A DNA stretch of 64,000 bases from Lentisphaeria bacterium (GCA_017508385.1 JAFVZB010000068.1:142433-206432), one strand, 5' to 3'. Positions 17,101 through 25,641 are shown, counted from the first letter of the stretch. Notes: generated by a model from the sequence alone, not told the origin. A program made the numbers and translations.

Positions 17101-18832
17101 CGGCATTGATATAAACCTCCCCTGTTTCGATGTTATACGCTGCCCGTTTTCTCACATCGAGATTCGGAATGTCAGCTACGTTCTGCCAGTTGTCAACGAC
17201 ATGAAAAACAGTATCCTTGAAAATTTTTGAAATATCAGTGACAGCATCGGCGACATCGGCGACATTCCACGTTGCAGTAACATCAAAACTGTTCTTCCGT
17301 TCAGCTTTTACTGCGGCAACCAGCTCTTCATTAGAAGTTGCATACGCAGCAGTTTTTTCGATATCCCTGTAAGTCGGACTATTCTGAATATCCTCATCTT
17401 CCTGAACTTTTTTAAGCGTATCATTGATGTGGTCAAGAGCAAGCATCTCCTGCGGAGTTCCTGCTTCAAGAATTTTTCTTGAGACCTCAAGCTGAGCAGC
17501 TTCAGCATCTGATAGCTCATCCTTCGCCGAAAGCTCTGTTGCACTCTTTTCGTGCTTAACCCGTATATCATTGACAATACCGGCAACCCTGCGGGCGCTG
17601 AAATACCCCGTAACTCCCTCGGGAAATCCCCACACACCGCCGATAAAACCGGCTTCCGGAACACCGGCAAACACTCTTGCCAGCAGCTGCATACCGTTGA
17701 GCTGATTTCTGTTGCCATCGATATCATAAACAAGGTCAGTGATGTTGGATAACAGCTGCTGGGCGCCTTCACTGCCACCCTCTTTGGCAAAGGATTTGCC
17801 CATATACTTCAACAGTCCCTGCTGAATGAGTTTTGCGCCGGCTTCCCTGCTCATTTTACCGCCGACGATTTTGGAAGTGACTATTTCAAATAATGCCTCA
17901 TTGGCAGCTGACAGCCCGATGTAAGACCACTTTTTAGAACCGTCCCATTCAGGATGCTTGTCGTTGACCTCATAATCCTTCATGGCGACGGTTTGAGTTC
18001 CGATGATCGTCGGCAGAAGCCAGGGGCCGGCAGCTGCACCGGCTAAAATCTGAAAAGCCATGCTGGGCGCACTTCTCGCCAGAGCTTTGGTGAAATCCCT
18101 GGCGGAAACCTGATCAAAATCTCCGGTAAACAAATCTGTAACAAATTCAGGATTGGCATTTGAAGCTTTGTCGAGTTTTTGTATGATTCTTCTGTTTTCC
18201 TTGACAGCCACCTCCTGACCGATATTTTCGAGGAGCTTTCCGTATCTAAACGCCATTTTTTTCTGCTCTTCACTCATGAGCGGAGAAAGTATGCTTGCCT
18301 GCAAATCGCTGCCCCACTTTGCCACTTTCAAATAAGTAGCTGCCAATGTGGAAGCAAGTTCAAGTGAACCGGCACCCAATGCAGCAAGATCTTCCATGAG
18401 ATTTTCCTTTAATACACCTGGCAGCTCTTTGAGCATGCTGCCTTTTTCGACACCGTGCATTTTCTGAAAATCGCTGTAAGCCTCGTCAACAGAAATTTTT
18501 CTTCGGTAAAAGCTCTCTAAAATACCGTCAAGATTGTGCATATTGAAACTGAAATCAGAGCCTTTGTTTTCATGGGTGAAATAAGCAGCCAACGCCATGC
18601 GTTTGCGATACTCATCCCGATCCGGCAACTGCTCGGTAACATGCCTCAGGTACAGCCTCTCACCTTCATCAGCAATAAACGCCAATGGATCACCGGAAAA
18701 AGAGTTATAAACCCTCCGTCTGTCTGCGGCAGACATTGCCGGATGAATAACCACCTTTCTCGGGTCTATCAGCTCCGGCTCTGTATCGACAATCACCTTT
18801 GACGGGTCTATCGGCTCAAAATTATTTTGCAT
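14096..18832 (-). CDS. Giant polyvalent internal virion protein (peptidase- and nuclease-like domains)
   Basis: A 1578-residue protein from ATG 18832 (MQNNFEPIDPSKV); a longer reading to 18925 would overlap the upstream gene. Residues 250-450 are helical with Gly/Ala-rich possible membrane-active segments. Around 591 the motif HEVVGHKG, with a downstream EEYIAH, reads as a zinc-metallopeptidase-like site. Residues about 760-880 (SRHYRYFKNPQETRAA, GDIYRIEINPD, NHIRSIFKI) resemble the BECR-fold nuclease domains of phage polyvalent proteins. The remainder is long coiled coil. Polyvalent proteins are injected with DNA and counter host defences, which fits a core-protein locus. The domain calls are by pattern only. 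Confidence 0.7.
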   Translation of the reverse strand: MQNNFEPIDPSKVIVDTEPELIDPRKVVIHPAMSAADRRRVYNSFSGDPLAFIADEGERLYLRHVTEQLPDRDEYRKRMALAAYFTHENKGSDFSFNMHNLDGILESFYRRKISVDEAYSDFQKMHGVEKGSMLKELPGVLKENLMEDLAALGAGSLELASTLAATYLKVAKWGSDLQASILSPLMSEEQKKMAFRYGKLLENIGQEVAVKENRRIIQKLDKASNANPEFVTDLFTGDFDQVSARDFTKALARSAPSMAFQILAGAAAGPWLLPTIIGTQTVAMKDYEVNDKHPEWDGSKKWSYIGLSAANEALFEIVTSKIVGGKMSREAGAKLIQQGLLKYMGKSFAKEGGSEGAQQLLSNITDLVYDIDGNRNQLNGMQLLARVFAGVPEAGFIGGVWGFPEGVTGYFSARRVAGIVNDIRVKHEKSATELSAKDELSDAEAAQLEVSRKILEAGTPQEMLALDHINDTLKKVQEDEDIQNSPTYRDIEKTAAYATSNEELVAAVKAERKNSFDVTATWNVADVADAVTDISKIFKDTVFHVVDNWQNVADIPNLDVRKRAAYNIETGEVYINAAAVRPHEVPQIILHEVVGHKGLRSVLKGADLDSVLDQVYRDHCQEQSFKDIAAKYFKPVELVDEDGVPYLDISLDKIGDQRLAAEEYIAHIAETKVKPKWWKEVLQKVRMAFAKVFGKEFRMSDNQIETLLARASRKVRRNRFGRESSVVTVNTATDKQNLDVDGQDGLRFAALRKQGDPNNAEQKGKLVDGHVPHADGFMEWAGLKGKSLYADYEFLYSRHYRYFKNPQETRAAVELVLAKPEQVADIKGNISFVGFDEVTGDIYRIEINPDIKGQANHIRSIFKITASNYNEIKLEQPRVLQPSKTALHKGGSATMTISNFIDNISQFSENASAEEFRFSIADFSEEQQRNIMDILSPFVGDVVERDREEYADYLASRGVKNVSPDDAFHFALEIVRRKHLTALAARRAKRDNWLYDNILEYKWAVDFSGSSSFQIKLSPRFRGKDTSGTFWLGKKDKGTPVINLDELARYVADEIGGNELDIEQQLFDFYNDLTWVELRKEYTKYRKEMIAADRDADRQAKEEFLEQEKFRIQDEIVQIFSDGKPVVNEQWINENRDVFKELYKKIFPDRNPPYTPSQADIEAINMALVQESGNADVYAQAFKDAKEKAWQQYSGKLKELREKVLSSMTDAVRLQREAVAFAQKNLPKANQSEFVRNIVGLLEYSNAPSARFPEGRRKTEFDKIIARMTERAAEVRKTELLDKIAKRLQQLGERTDSGRRVRGMRDIDTQRRLNRIIAISRLDAGSLNMAITENQKKIEELLSLGADTSELEYDIALLNRYGTLWNKSAGEVNTAFEHLQMLARSGKDNLLAEINKRAADDEYDRNELWRAVNGGRRYNDIEQKTLADKNTKSARAKKNLDKTFWQSLSFDGMLEAMALFANDENVVNRFRQMAHEAKLAKDVLNSSNSDDCHEFLKKLLKTKSPFTIAEKIGKWREIQVQTGVKRFVPDPDARQFEYERLSVDQARVMLQNYDAGKKICPIMRRRLFASNFQLLTAK

Positions 18833-20414
18833 ATTCCCATTTCCCATTTTTGAAAACAACGTCTTTTCCATTAAACTTGCCTGTTCTGCGATCAGTTGCG
18901 TTTTGGTGTTGTGCCATATTGGCAATCTCTTCTACAGTGCTCTTGTTGTAATAAGTGATTCTCTCGTCAATATATTTGTCTATTTCCGGGAATTTAGCTT
19001 GAGGATTCTGCTGGATGAAATCATCGACATCGATTGTCAACAGCTTTTCAATATAAGTCACGGTTCCGGCTGAGTCATCCTCGGCATCATCAGTTCCCCA
19101 CCAGCTTTTAACAGCGGCACTCAGTCTGCCGTTTTGCTTTGCATCTTTGATCTTGGCAGTGGCGGCTTGATACACCGGAGAGTTTTTGTAAGAAGAACCG
19201 CCAGTCTCAGCCGGTTCTTTTACCCCTGCTGCGGCCGGTCTGGGTCTGGCTGCATAGACTGAATCAAGTTGAGAGAGAAGCCTGTTCACTGCCTGACCGT
19301 CACCGGAATACCGGGAAAAAATATCTTTTTTCGTACGGGAATAAACTATGGCAGCATCCTCATTGTTGACGGGAAACTCCATAGTGATAATGCCATACAA
19401 ATAATTGTTAAGCTGGTCATCGTAATGTTTTTTCTGAGCTGCGGTCTGTGCCCGTTTTTTCGCACTCTGAAAGCGATCGATCATTTGAAGTTGTTGATTT
19501 TTCTGATTTAAATCCTCGGGAGAAGTTTTCCCCTCGAAATTCTTTTCGACAATATCGGCAGTGTACTCCATTCCACCGGCAAGCAGCTCATATATCCGGG
19601 CATTCTCCTCGGCTCTTTTCTGTTCATCTTTTGCCCTGGCATAACGCACGAGAGTGGTGCGGTGTTCAGGAGTCATGGCTGGATAATTGATATAACTCCC
19701 CTGCTCATCCACCGCTTCGAGTTGTGAAATTATATTCTCCTTGCCGGCATCGATATCACGCCTTGCCTGAGCTGATTGAAACAACCTCGGCAAATCAACA
19801 TCGCGCTTGGTCAGATACTCCTGTTCGCTTATCAAGGTGCCCCGGAAATTGTCAAGAAGTTCAAGAGCAGCCCCCATATCAGTCGGAGCAAAATGCTTGA
19901 ACAACTCCTGAAAACGGGTGTAATCGGCTGTTATTTTTGCGTGCATGCCTATTTTTTTTCTTTTCTCGAAGGTGGAATTGCGTATTCCCTCAAAGTCAGC
20001 CTCAAACTGCTTGCGGAAATCCGGAGTCATCCGTTCAAGAAAAGGCTTTACCTCTTCACTGAAACGACTGTCGGCATCCTTCGCCCAGTCGGCGAACTCA
20101 TTGAAAAGTCCGGGATTCTCCGTCATTCTCAAATCAACTTCGCTGTTAATCTGTGAGTACAAATTTCTCGCCTCGGTGGCAGCAAGTCTGTTTTCGGTAT
20201 CTTCATACTTTTTTCTGAACTCTTCGGCGACAGCAGATTGCCTCTGATATTCCCTTGCTGCGGCAAAAGTCAGCTGCTCCATACCCTTGCGGAAATTGCC
20301 AAGAGCCCCGGCAGTGCCGTCTCCTCCGTAATATCTGACCTGGTGATTGCTTAATGGCACACCTGCATTGACGTGATCGAGCAAGTGCAAGTTGCTTTTT
20401 GGTATTTCCGGCAT
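18822..20414 (-). CDS. Internal virion protein, gp15-like by position
   Basis: A 530-residue, soluble, strongly helical protein (REYQRQSAVAEEFRKKYEDT; KPFLERMTPDFRKQFEADFE) with no hydrophobic segment. It is preceded by GAGGTGAAT. Size, helical make-up and order (between a gp14-like and a giant core protein) match the middle internal core protein of T7-like phages, which forms part of the ejection channel. Sequence similarity to T7 gp15 is not evident by eye. Confidence 0.65.
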   Translation of the reverse strand: MPEIPKSNLHLLDHVNAGVPLSNHQVRYYGGDGTAGALGNFRKGMEQLTFAAAREYQRQSAVAEEFRKKYEDTENRLAATEARNLYSQINSEVDLRMTENPGLFNEFADWAKDADSRFSEEVKPFLERMTPDFRKQFEADFEGIRNSTFEKRKKIGMHAKITADYTRFQELFKHFAPTDMGAALELLDNFRGTLISEQEYLTKRDVDLPRLFQSAQARRDIDAGKENIISQLEAVDEQGSYINYPAMTPEHRTTLVRYARAKDEQKRAEENARIYELLAGGMEYTADIVEKNFEGKTSPEDLNQKNQQLQMIDRFQSAKKRAQTAAQKKHYDDQLNNYLYGIITMEFPVNNEDAAIVYSRTKKDIFSRYSGDGQAVNRLLSQLDSVYAARPRPAAAGVKEPAETGGSSYKNSPVYQAATAKIKDAKQNGRLSAAVKSWWGTDDAEDDSAGTVTYIEKLLTIDVDDFIQQNPQAKFPEIDKYIDERITYYNKSTVEEIANMAQHQNATDRRTGKFNGKDVVFKNGKWEYAK

Positions 20415-20422
20415 AATTCACC

Positions 20423-21022
20423 TCAACTTTTTTTGTTATTGCTGCTTTTGTCAGCACTGCTTTTGTTAGCACTGCTTAGTGCGGAATAAATACTGATACC
20501 CTGCCCGACTGCGCCGGTAGTTCCGCCGGCTATGTTAAGACCGAGACTTGTACCTGAAGGCCGTGCAGCTCTTGCAGCAAACATATTCTGTCTGGCTACG
20601 GCAGCCCCGTAACCATAATCAGTCGCCTTAGCCCTATGAGCTGCGACAGAGCGTGCAGTCTGATAATGATTATCCATTATTGCCATTTCGTCATCGGCGG
20701 CAGCAGAGCCTAAAACAGCCAGCGGACTGCCTGAACTCATGGCTGCGCCTGATTTACCGAGCATGGCAATGCGCTGACTTCTTGCACGTTCGGCAGCTTC
20801 CCGCTGCCGTCTGGCATTTTCTGCACCTTCAGCTTCAATAGCAGCCGCCTCACGCTCTTCCATGCGCTGATTGTATTCCATTTGCTGCTGCTGCAAACGG
20901 GCATTATCCTCCGCATTCTGAGCAGCCTGCTTTGCATCGGCATGACCTTCTATTGCAGTAGCAGTAGAAACAGCGGCACTGGCAATTGCGACAGCGGCAC
21001 CCACCCAAATTTCCCAACCCAT
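20423..21022 (-). CDS. Internal virion protein, gp14-like
   Basis: A 199-residue Ala-rich protein. A short hydrophobic N-terminus (WVGAAVAIASAAVSTATAI) is followed by a long helix rich in Gln, Glu and Arg (ENARRQREAAERARSQRI) and the phrase MLGKSGAAMSSGSPLAVLGS, typical of T7 gp14-type internal core proteins that insert into the outer membrane on ejection. The C-terminus is Gly/Ser-rich. AGGAG precedes the start. It follows the GNAT gene by 12 bases. Confidence 0.75.
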   Translation of the reverse strand: MGWEIWVGAAVAIASAAVSTATAIEGHADAKQAAQNAEDNARLQQQQMEYNQRMEEREAAAIEAEGAENARRQREAAERARSQRIAMLGKSGAAMSSGSPLAVLGSAAADDEMAIMDNHYQTARSVAAHRAKATDYGYGAAVARQNMFAARAARPSGTSLGLNIAGGTTGAVGQGISIYSALSSANKSSADKSSNNKKS

Positions 21023-21034
21023 AAAACACTCTCC

Positions 21035-21445
21035 TTATAATGCCATATACATATTAATTGCTTTTTCACCGGTGATAAAACCTGCCTTTGCGGCAATACG
21101 GTTGATTCCCCTGTTGCCGAAAGTAGAAAGCAAAATTGTTGCGCCTTTGCTTCTGGCGAAGTCCGGCATGGCATAAATCAACGCATGTACCGCCTCAGCT
21201 GATACCCGCATAGAGTTTTCCGGGTCAGCGATACACCAGCCGCACACGGCAATGCTCGAACTTTTTTCGAGATATAGAAAAGCAACTGCACGCAAGCGTT
21301 CACCTTCATAGCAGGCAAGCCCGGTTCTGGGGAGCACACCAGCCGGAAAACCACACTCAACGCCATGCGTTTTCATTCTTGCATTCAGCCATTCAACAGC
21401 CTTTGCGGCATCACCTAAAGATAATTCTTTTGTTGTCATATTCAT
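21035..21445 (-). CDS. GNAT-type acetyltransferase-like phage protein
   Basis: A 136-residue protein with the alternating pattern of a GNAT fold: a strand with CYEGERLRAVAFLYLEKS, then WCIADPENS, a helix (EAVHALIYAMPDFARSKG) and the closing strand-helix pair TFGNRGINRIAAKAGF. The acetyl-CoA loop is not clearly of the R/Q-x-x-G-x-G/A form, so activity is uncertain. GNAT-like genes between tail tubular and core genes occur in other podoviruses; the substrate is unknown. The start follows directly on the upstream stop. Confidence 0.6.
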   Translation of the reverse strand: MNMTTKELSLGDAAKAVEWLNARMKTHGVECGFPAGVLPRTGLACYEGERLRAVAFLYLEKSSSIAVCGWCIADPENSMRVSAEAVHALIYAMPDFARSKGATILLSTFGNRGINRIAAKAGFITGEKAINMYMAL

Positions 21446-23710
21446 TTATTTTTCCGCTACATCAAGAGTTATAACCAAGCTGCTTACATTGAGCGGCAGC
21501 GGGTCGATTTGCCTGATTTCGATGTTAGTTTCGCAGGCAAAACCAGAGAGTAAATTCATTACAACAACTTCAGTCTTGAGATTGACTCTGGCATCCATGC
21601 TGTCGGATAAAACATCTCTGGAAATAACCTGCTGAAAATCTCCGTTGCCGGAAGTGATTTCACCGCCGACGGAGTCATAAACCCGCACCCTCACTTCCCC
21701 GACCGCCTTTTTTCGGAGCATACTTGTGCCGTCAGGCATATCGACCTCATACGGCATGGGAGCAACTACCGACTCATAGGCAAGCCCTATAACGACCTTT
21801 TTGGCAGGAACATCGAGAATAACCTGACCGTTCTCAACGACTTTGCCGGTCTGCAATGCGCCGTCAGCAAGGATAGATACCGTCATACCTTCAAGATGAT
21901 CGAGATTATCAATCGTATCCGTCTCAGTACCATTGTAAATAACAGCCGAATCAACAAAACAGGCATCGGCAATATCATCAAATGTTCTGGGCGAAAGGAT
22001 TTCTATACATGTTTCACCTGCACGATCGACAGCAAAATATATATCGTTGCTCACCTGATCCGGAACGGCACAAACCGAAACGAATTTGCCGGCAGTAGTA
22101 TGGCGGTGCCAGCCGATAACCTCCTGATCCCGCTCATAGGTAAGAGCGGCAATAGTGCCATTGCCGAGCACGCACCACAAAATACTGTCCGGCAGCTGCT
22201 GCAGAGTAGTCTCAATAACCTCGCTCCTTGTGATATGTTCAGCAAGGACTGTCATGTCAGGACTCGAATATCCCTCTTTTTCCCAGGTGTAAACAAATTC
22301 TCTGATTTTTCTTTTGCCCCGTTGAACAAACAGCACTGTATCGCCGACCATAAGGGCAGGAGTTCTGCTTGAACCGTAAACACTCTGACGCTTGACCTTG
22401 GCGTTGGATGGAGTCAACGCAGCTCCTGAATCCGAAGCAGACAACGTCCATTCTGAGTCAAGCGTACCAATTATGAGTGCATTGTGCTGACACATCCATG
22501 AAATAGTGTTGACGGTATCGCTGGCAAGAGTGAACTCCAAACCTGCATCGTCCTTATCTGAGAGCAGAAAGTTATCCCAATCGCCGGTTTTGCTTCCCCA
22601 GACAGTTTGCGGTCTGCTGGCAGTACCGCCGAACATCATTCGCTCCTCAAAAAAAGCAACACTGCATGGGAACCCCCGCCTGTTGCTCCACGCACCCTCA
22701 TTCCATTCAAAAGTAGCATCCGTGCCGCCGAGCTTGCGGATAACGTTTCCTGAAGCGTGCCTGGCGTCGGCGACAGAAGTGATTCTGACAACTCCTGTTG
22801 TGACGAAGTCTGGATTAACAAACAAAATCCTGCAGAGTTTGAGAGTTCCGGTATCCGACTGCTCATAATCCTGCATGACAACTCTGTAAAGAACATTCTC
22901 ATCCTGCTCGATGCCTGAAGTTGAGGTATTGCTGTCTTTTGCACTTGAAAAAGTCTGATAATTGTACCACGACTCGCCGCCGTCATAGCTTCTTTGGAGC
23001 ACGACATTACCGGTCCAGGTTCCGTGAGTTGTAAAAGTCCAATTGCCGAATACCTCAAGAGTATCCGAGACTCCGTCTGAGTCAAAATCCTTTTTTATCT
23101 CACTTTTTTTTCTGGTGTGAACCAGCTGCCAAAAACCGCCGATATTTCCTGCATCAAAAACATCGGCAGTGGCAACCAACTCGATGGTGCCGGAAACAGC
23201 GGAAGGAGTTATTTTAATGCTGTCGTCAATATTTGGCTCCAATACCGGAGGGTACTCGAACTCTTTTTCAATGAGAACAAAAGAGTTTTCTTCGATTCTG
23301 CGCAACTCCATAACCGGGTGAAGCGGATGCACGATTGTCATAACATCGGCGGACTGAATAACCTGAATACGCTCAAGCTGGTCAGCAGTGTAGAATGTGG
23401 CAATTTCGACCGGAGCACCGTCACATACAAGCTGCCTGCCGTTACGGAAAAATCTGATATACCTGTCACCGAATTCGCAAACATAAGCGGCATCGGAAGA
23501 GAAAACGAATTTGATCAGCCTGACACGTCTGCTTTTCGACTTGGCAACAAAAAGAGTTCCTGGTCTGCGTTCGACCGCACCGTAGGGCGTAACAAAGAAA
23601 TTGCATAACTTCCGACACCCCTTCGCATACTGCGACACATCGGTTCTGCCAATCATCTTGGGAGAGAGCTCACCGGCATTAAAACTTGTGACTGCACCAT
23701 AGACCGGCAT
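21446..23710 (-). CDS. Tail tubular protein B-like (gp12-type) nozzle protein
   Basis: A 754-residue protein. The N-terminus VTSFNAGELSPKMIGRTDVS, then a CRKLCNFFVTPYGAVERRPG region, is the standard opening of podovirus tail tubular B/stabilisation proteins, which form the tail nozzle. The rest is beta-rich (repeated strands such as FEWNEGAWSNRRGFP and VWGSKTGDWDNF) in keeping with a beta-propeller. ATG 23710 is preferred: AGGAG lies at proper distance, whereas GTG 23716 is too close to it. It directly follows the gp11-like gene. Confidence 0.9.
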   Translation of the reverse strand: MPVYGAVTSFNAGELSPKMIGRTDVSQYAKGCRKLCNFFVTPYGAVERRPGTLFVAKSKSRRVRLIKFVFSSDAAYVCEFGDRYIRFFRNGRQLVCDGAPVEIATFYTADQLERIQVIQSADVMTIVHPLHPVMELRRIEENSFVLIEKEFEYPPVLEPNIDDSIKITPSAVSGTIELVATADVFDAGNIGGFWQLVHTRKKSEIKKDFDSDGVSDTLEVFGNWTFTTHGTWTGNVVLQRSYDGGESWYNYQTFSSAKDSNTSTSGIEQDENVLYRVVMQDYEQSDTGTLKLCRILFVNPDFVTTGVVRITSVADARHASGNVIRKLGGTDATFEWNEGAWSNRRGFPCSVAFFEERMMFGGTASRPQTVWGSKTGDWDNFLLSDKDDAGLEFTLASDTVNTISWMCQHNALIIGTLDSEWTLSASDSGAALTPSNAKVKRQSVYGSSRTPALMVGDTVLFVQRGKRKIREFVYTWEKEGYSSPDMTVLAEHITRSEVIETTLQQLPDSILWCVLGNGTIAALTYERDQEVIGWHRHTTAGKFVSVCAVPDQVSNDIYFAVDRAGETCIEILSPRTFDDIADACFVDSAVIYNGTETDTIDNLDHLEGMTVSILADGALQTGKVVENGQVILDVPAKKVVIGLAYESVVAPMPYEVDMPDGTSMLRKKAVGEVRVRVYDSVGGEITSGNGDFQQVISRDVLSDSMDARVNLKTEVVVMNLLSGFACETNIEIRQIDPLPLNVSSLVITLDVAEK

Positions 23711-23712
23711 AA

Positions 23713-24351
23713 TCACTTCTCCTTCTGAATACCGGCATTGCCGGCAACAAACCTGATATGATTACTTGCATGAGCGGAAAAACCATCTCCGCATCTTGCA
23801 GCAATAAAACTGCTCCTGAAATGCCCTGGCTGATAACTGTGAACATTCTCCTGACTGTCAATGCAGCGTGCATCGGCGAGTATTCTTTCGTATTCCTTGC
23901 GGTAGTACGCAACAAGATTGCCGTCCCTGGTATTGGCAAGACCGATTTCGGCAGCGAGCAGATATTGAAGAGCTTCAACAAAAGAATCATCGAAGAGCTC
24001 GGTGTCCTCGATTCTTCTGGTATAAACGAGAGTTATATCGTTATCATTGACAAAAATTTTATCAGCAGCCTTCCTGTATGGAACAGCCGGAAAAAGTTCA
24101 TTGATACGGATAATATCCGGCGGCAACTGCATTGCGAATTGAAAATTCGGGTCAAATGGAGTCTCATTGAGCAGAGAAAGATGCAAAGCAGATACGGCAA
24201 AACTCCAAGTATGGTCACGCAAAACCCGATCCCGCAGCACCGGAAAAAAACGCTTACAGAGTTTCGCATTGTTGTTTTCATCCTCGAAAGAAAGGATATT
24301 GGGAATGCCCAGCATATTGAGAGCAAGATTGCAAATCGAAACAGAGTCCAT
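23713..24351 (-). CDS. Tail tubular protein A-like (gp11-type)
   Basis: A 212-residue protein. The opening SICNLALNMLGIPNILSFED, with RFFPVLRDRVLRDHTWSFA after it, is the signature of podovirus tail tubular protein A (gatekeeper between portal and nozzle). A later YTRRIEDTELFDDSFVEAL and LLAAEIG helix is also typical. ATG 24351 is preferred over GTG 24360 because AAGGTGGTG lies immediately upstream. It ends two bases before the gp12-type start. Confidence 0.9.
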   Translation of the reverse strand: MDSVSICNLALNMLGIPNILSFEDENNNAKLCKRFFPVLRDRVLRDHTWSFAVSALHLSLLNETPFDPNFQFAMQLPPDIIRINELFPAVPYRKAADKIFVNDNDITLVYTRRIEDTELFDDSFVEALQYLLAAEIGLANTRDGNLVAYYRKEYERILADARCIDSQENVHSYQPGHFRSSFIAARCGDGFSAHASNHIRFVAGNAGIQKEK

Positions 24352-24373
24352 AATCACCACCTTATAAAAAACA

Positions 24374-24456
24374 GACGGATGAGGAAGATGAATAAAGAGC
24401 TGAAAGGAAAACTACCACCAAAAAAACCTTTATTTTCATCCATCTCCCCATCCGTC
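24374..24456 (-). repeat. Imperfect inverted repeat between capsid and tail genes
   Basis: Arms begin with GACGGATG and end with CATCCGTC; inner matches include ATAAAG/CTTTAT, with mismatches between. On the minus strand a run of seven T follows the first arm inside the structure. It lies in the 114-base gap after the major capsid gene and could weaken read-through so that capsid protein is made in excess, or stabilise the capsid mRNA. Confidence 0.45.
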
Positions 24457-24465
24457 AAAAACAGA

Positions 24466-25368
24466 TCAGTTTTTCTCGTAGCAGAAAACCTGCAGGAGTT
24501 TTGCATCTTCGATGCGGGTCGCACCAGCCTTTACAGTAGCGAGAGCCTGCCAGCTGTCCCACTTGTCGTGGTTGGTGAAGATAGACATATTCATCTCCTT
24601 CTGCATGGCAAGCACGATACCGGACTTGCACCAAGCAGCGCAGAGGCGTGATTTGCCGCCGTCCACCGCAGTGGCTTTCAGACGTCCGGTGCGGACAAAG
24701 TGTATGCCGAGAAACTCAGAAGTGACACCTTTGAGCAGAGCCTGCAGAGCGTCATAATCACGACTGCGGACTTCAACACCTCTGGCAAGGTCATCCAGCT
24801 GAGTCTGAGTGATTGCCATATACACTTTGTTTGCCGGGTCATCGAGGTCGATGTCTGCATTGCCGAATCGGCTGCGGACTTCGAGGATTTTCTCAACAGT
24901 AAGACCCTCGTTCTCACCTGAACCGCCCCAGGTGACAGGAATTTTCTGAGAGTTTGGCAGAGCGACCTGAGTGATACCCTCTTTGCCCTCATAAGCGACA
25001 CCATCGAATGCGTTCTCGATAATAATGTCATCAATGACACGACCGAGAGCATAGCCGCCGGAAGCAACAACGTCGCTGGTCGGGTCGAGAAGCAAGTCAA
25101 GTTTGTCCTGCCAGTCAATGAGATCACTCCATCCGTAAGCGAATCCCCAGACGGTACGTCTGTCGAACTCAGTGTGAATAAGCTGAGTGTCGCTGTACCG
25201 GCTTTCGATGCGGACTGCAGAAGTAGGTTTGACCCGGTCAAATGTGCGCTTCTCACCTTCGAGCGGAACGACTGTCACAAAAGGACGAAGCCGGGAACCC
25301 TTCTGTTGAGCAAGTGTGTAAACATTGCGTGAATACTGAGTGACGTAATTTTTGGAAAGTTCTGCCAT
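24466..25368 (-). CDS. Major capsid protein
   Basis: A 300-residue protein in the position of the capsid gene (after scaffold, before tail tubular A), with strong AAGGAG upstream. Sequence features such as YSRNVYTLAQQKGSRLRPFV, a conserved WGFAYGWSDLIDWQDKLDLL region, VYMAITQTQLDDL and a C-terminal HDKWDSWQALATVKAGATRI match podovirus HK97-fold capsid proteins. It is likely the most abundant virion protein. It is transcribed from the putative phage promoter at 25534-25571. Confidence 0.85.
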   Translation of the reverse strand: MAELSKNYVTQYSRNVYTLAQQKGSRLRPFVTVVPLEGEKRTFDRVKPTSAVRIESRYSDTQLIHTEFDRRTVWGFAYGWSDLIDWQDKLDLLLDPTSDVVASGGYALGRVIDDIIIENAFDGVAYEGKEGITQVALPNSQKIPVTWGGSGENEGLTVEKILEVRSRFGNADIDLDDPANKVYMAITQTQLDDLARGVEVRSRDYDALQALLKGVTSEFLGIHFVRTGRLKATAVDGGKSRLCAAWCKSGIVLAMQKEMNMSIFTNHDKWDSWQALATVKAGATRIEDAKLLQVFCYEKN

Positions 25369-25380
25369 GATATTTTCTCC

Positions 25381-25521
25381 TTATTTTATTGGCATTTTTC
25401 CGTTAGTTGTCGCGTAAGACTCTTCATGGTTGCCCGACACCTGCCGGACCATTAGTTTCTGACCGCCGTCAAAAACTGAATAACATGAAGCATCCGGATC
25501 ACCTGAAAGGAGATTGCCCAT
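25381..25521 (-). CDS. Small ORF before the capsid gene (46 aa)
   Basis: A 46-residue frame (MGNLLSGDPDASCYSVFDGG at the start, TTNGKMPIK at the end) filling the space between the putative promoter and the capsid ribosome binding site. It stops 12 bases before the capsid start. The ribosome binding site is weak (AAAG). Composition looks protein-like and the gap has no other explanation, but it could instead be an untranslated leader. Confidence 0.45.
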   Translation of the reverse strand: MGNLLSGDPDASCYSVFDGGQKLMVRQVSGNHEESYATTNGKMPIK

Positions 25522-25533
25522 AGCTTTAAGTTT

Positions 25534-25571
25534 CTGTTTTTAATGTAGCATAATGCGGTAAAAATTATTTC
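25534..25571 (-). promoter_or_regulatory. Putative phage late promoter, copy 2
   Basis: Identical in its two parts and spacing to the element at 12286-12323: GAAATA, 15 unrelated bases, then TGCTACATTAAAAACAG on the minus strand. It lies directly downstream of an intrinsic terminator and upstream of the capsid gene, which marks it as a fresh transcription start for capsid and tail genes. Confidence 0.7.
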
Positions 25572-25586
25572 CCTGACACAAAAAAG

Positions 25587-25627
25587 GGACTGTCGCCCAC
25601 TTTTTTTTTGAAGCATGGCGACAGTCC
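25587..25627 (-). terminator. Intrinsic terminator after the scaffold gene
   Basis: A perfect 11-bp stem (GGACTGTCGCC/GGCGACAGTCC) with a 19-base loop containing nine A on the minus strand, followed on that strand by six T. It lies 15 bases after the scaffold gene stop. It separates the packaging/portal transcript from the capsid/tail transcript. Confidence 0.8.
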
Positions 25628-25641
25628 GGTAAGGTAAAAAC

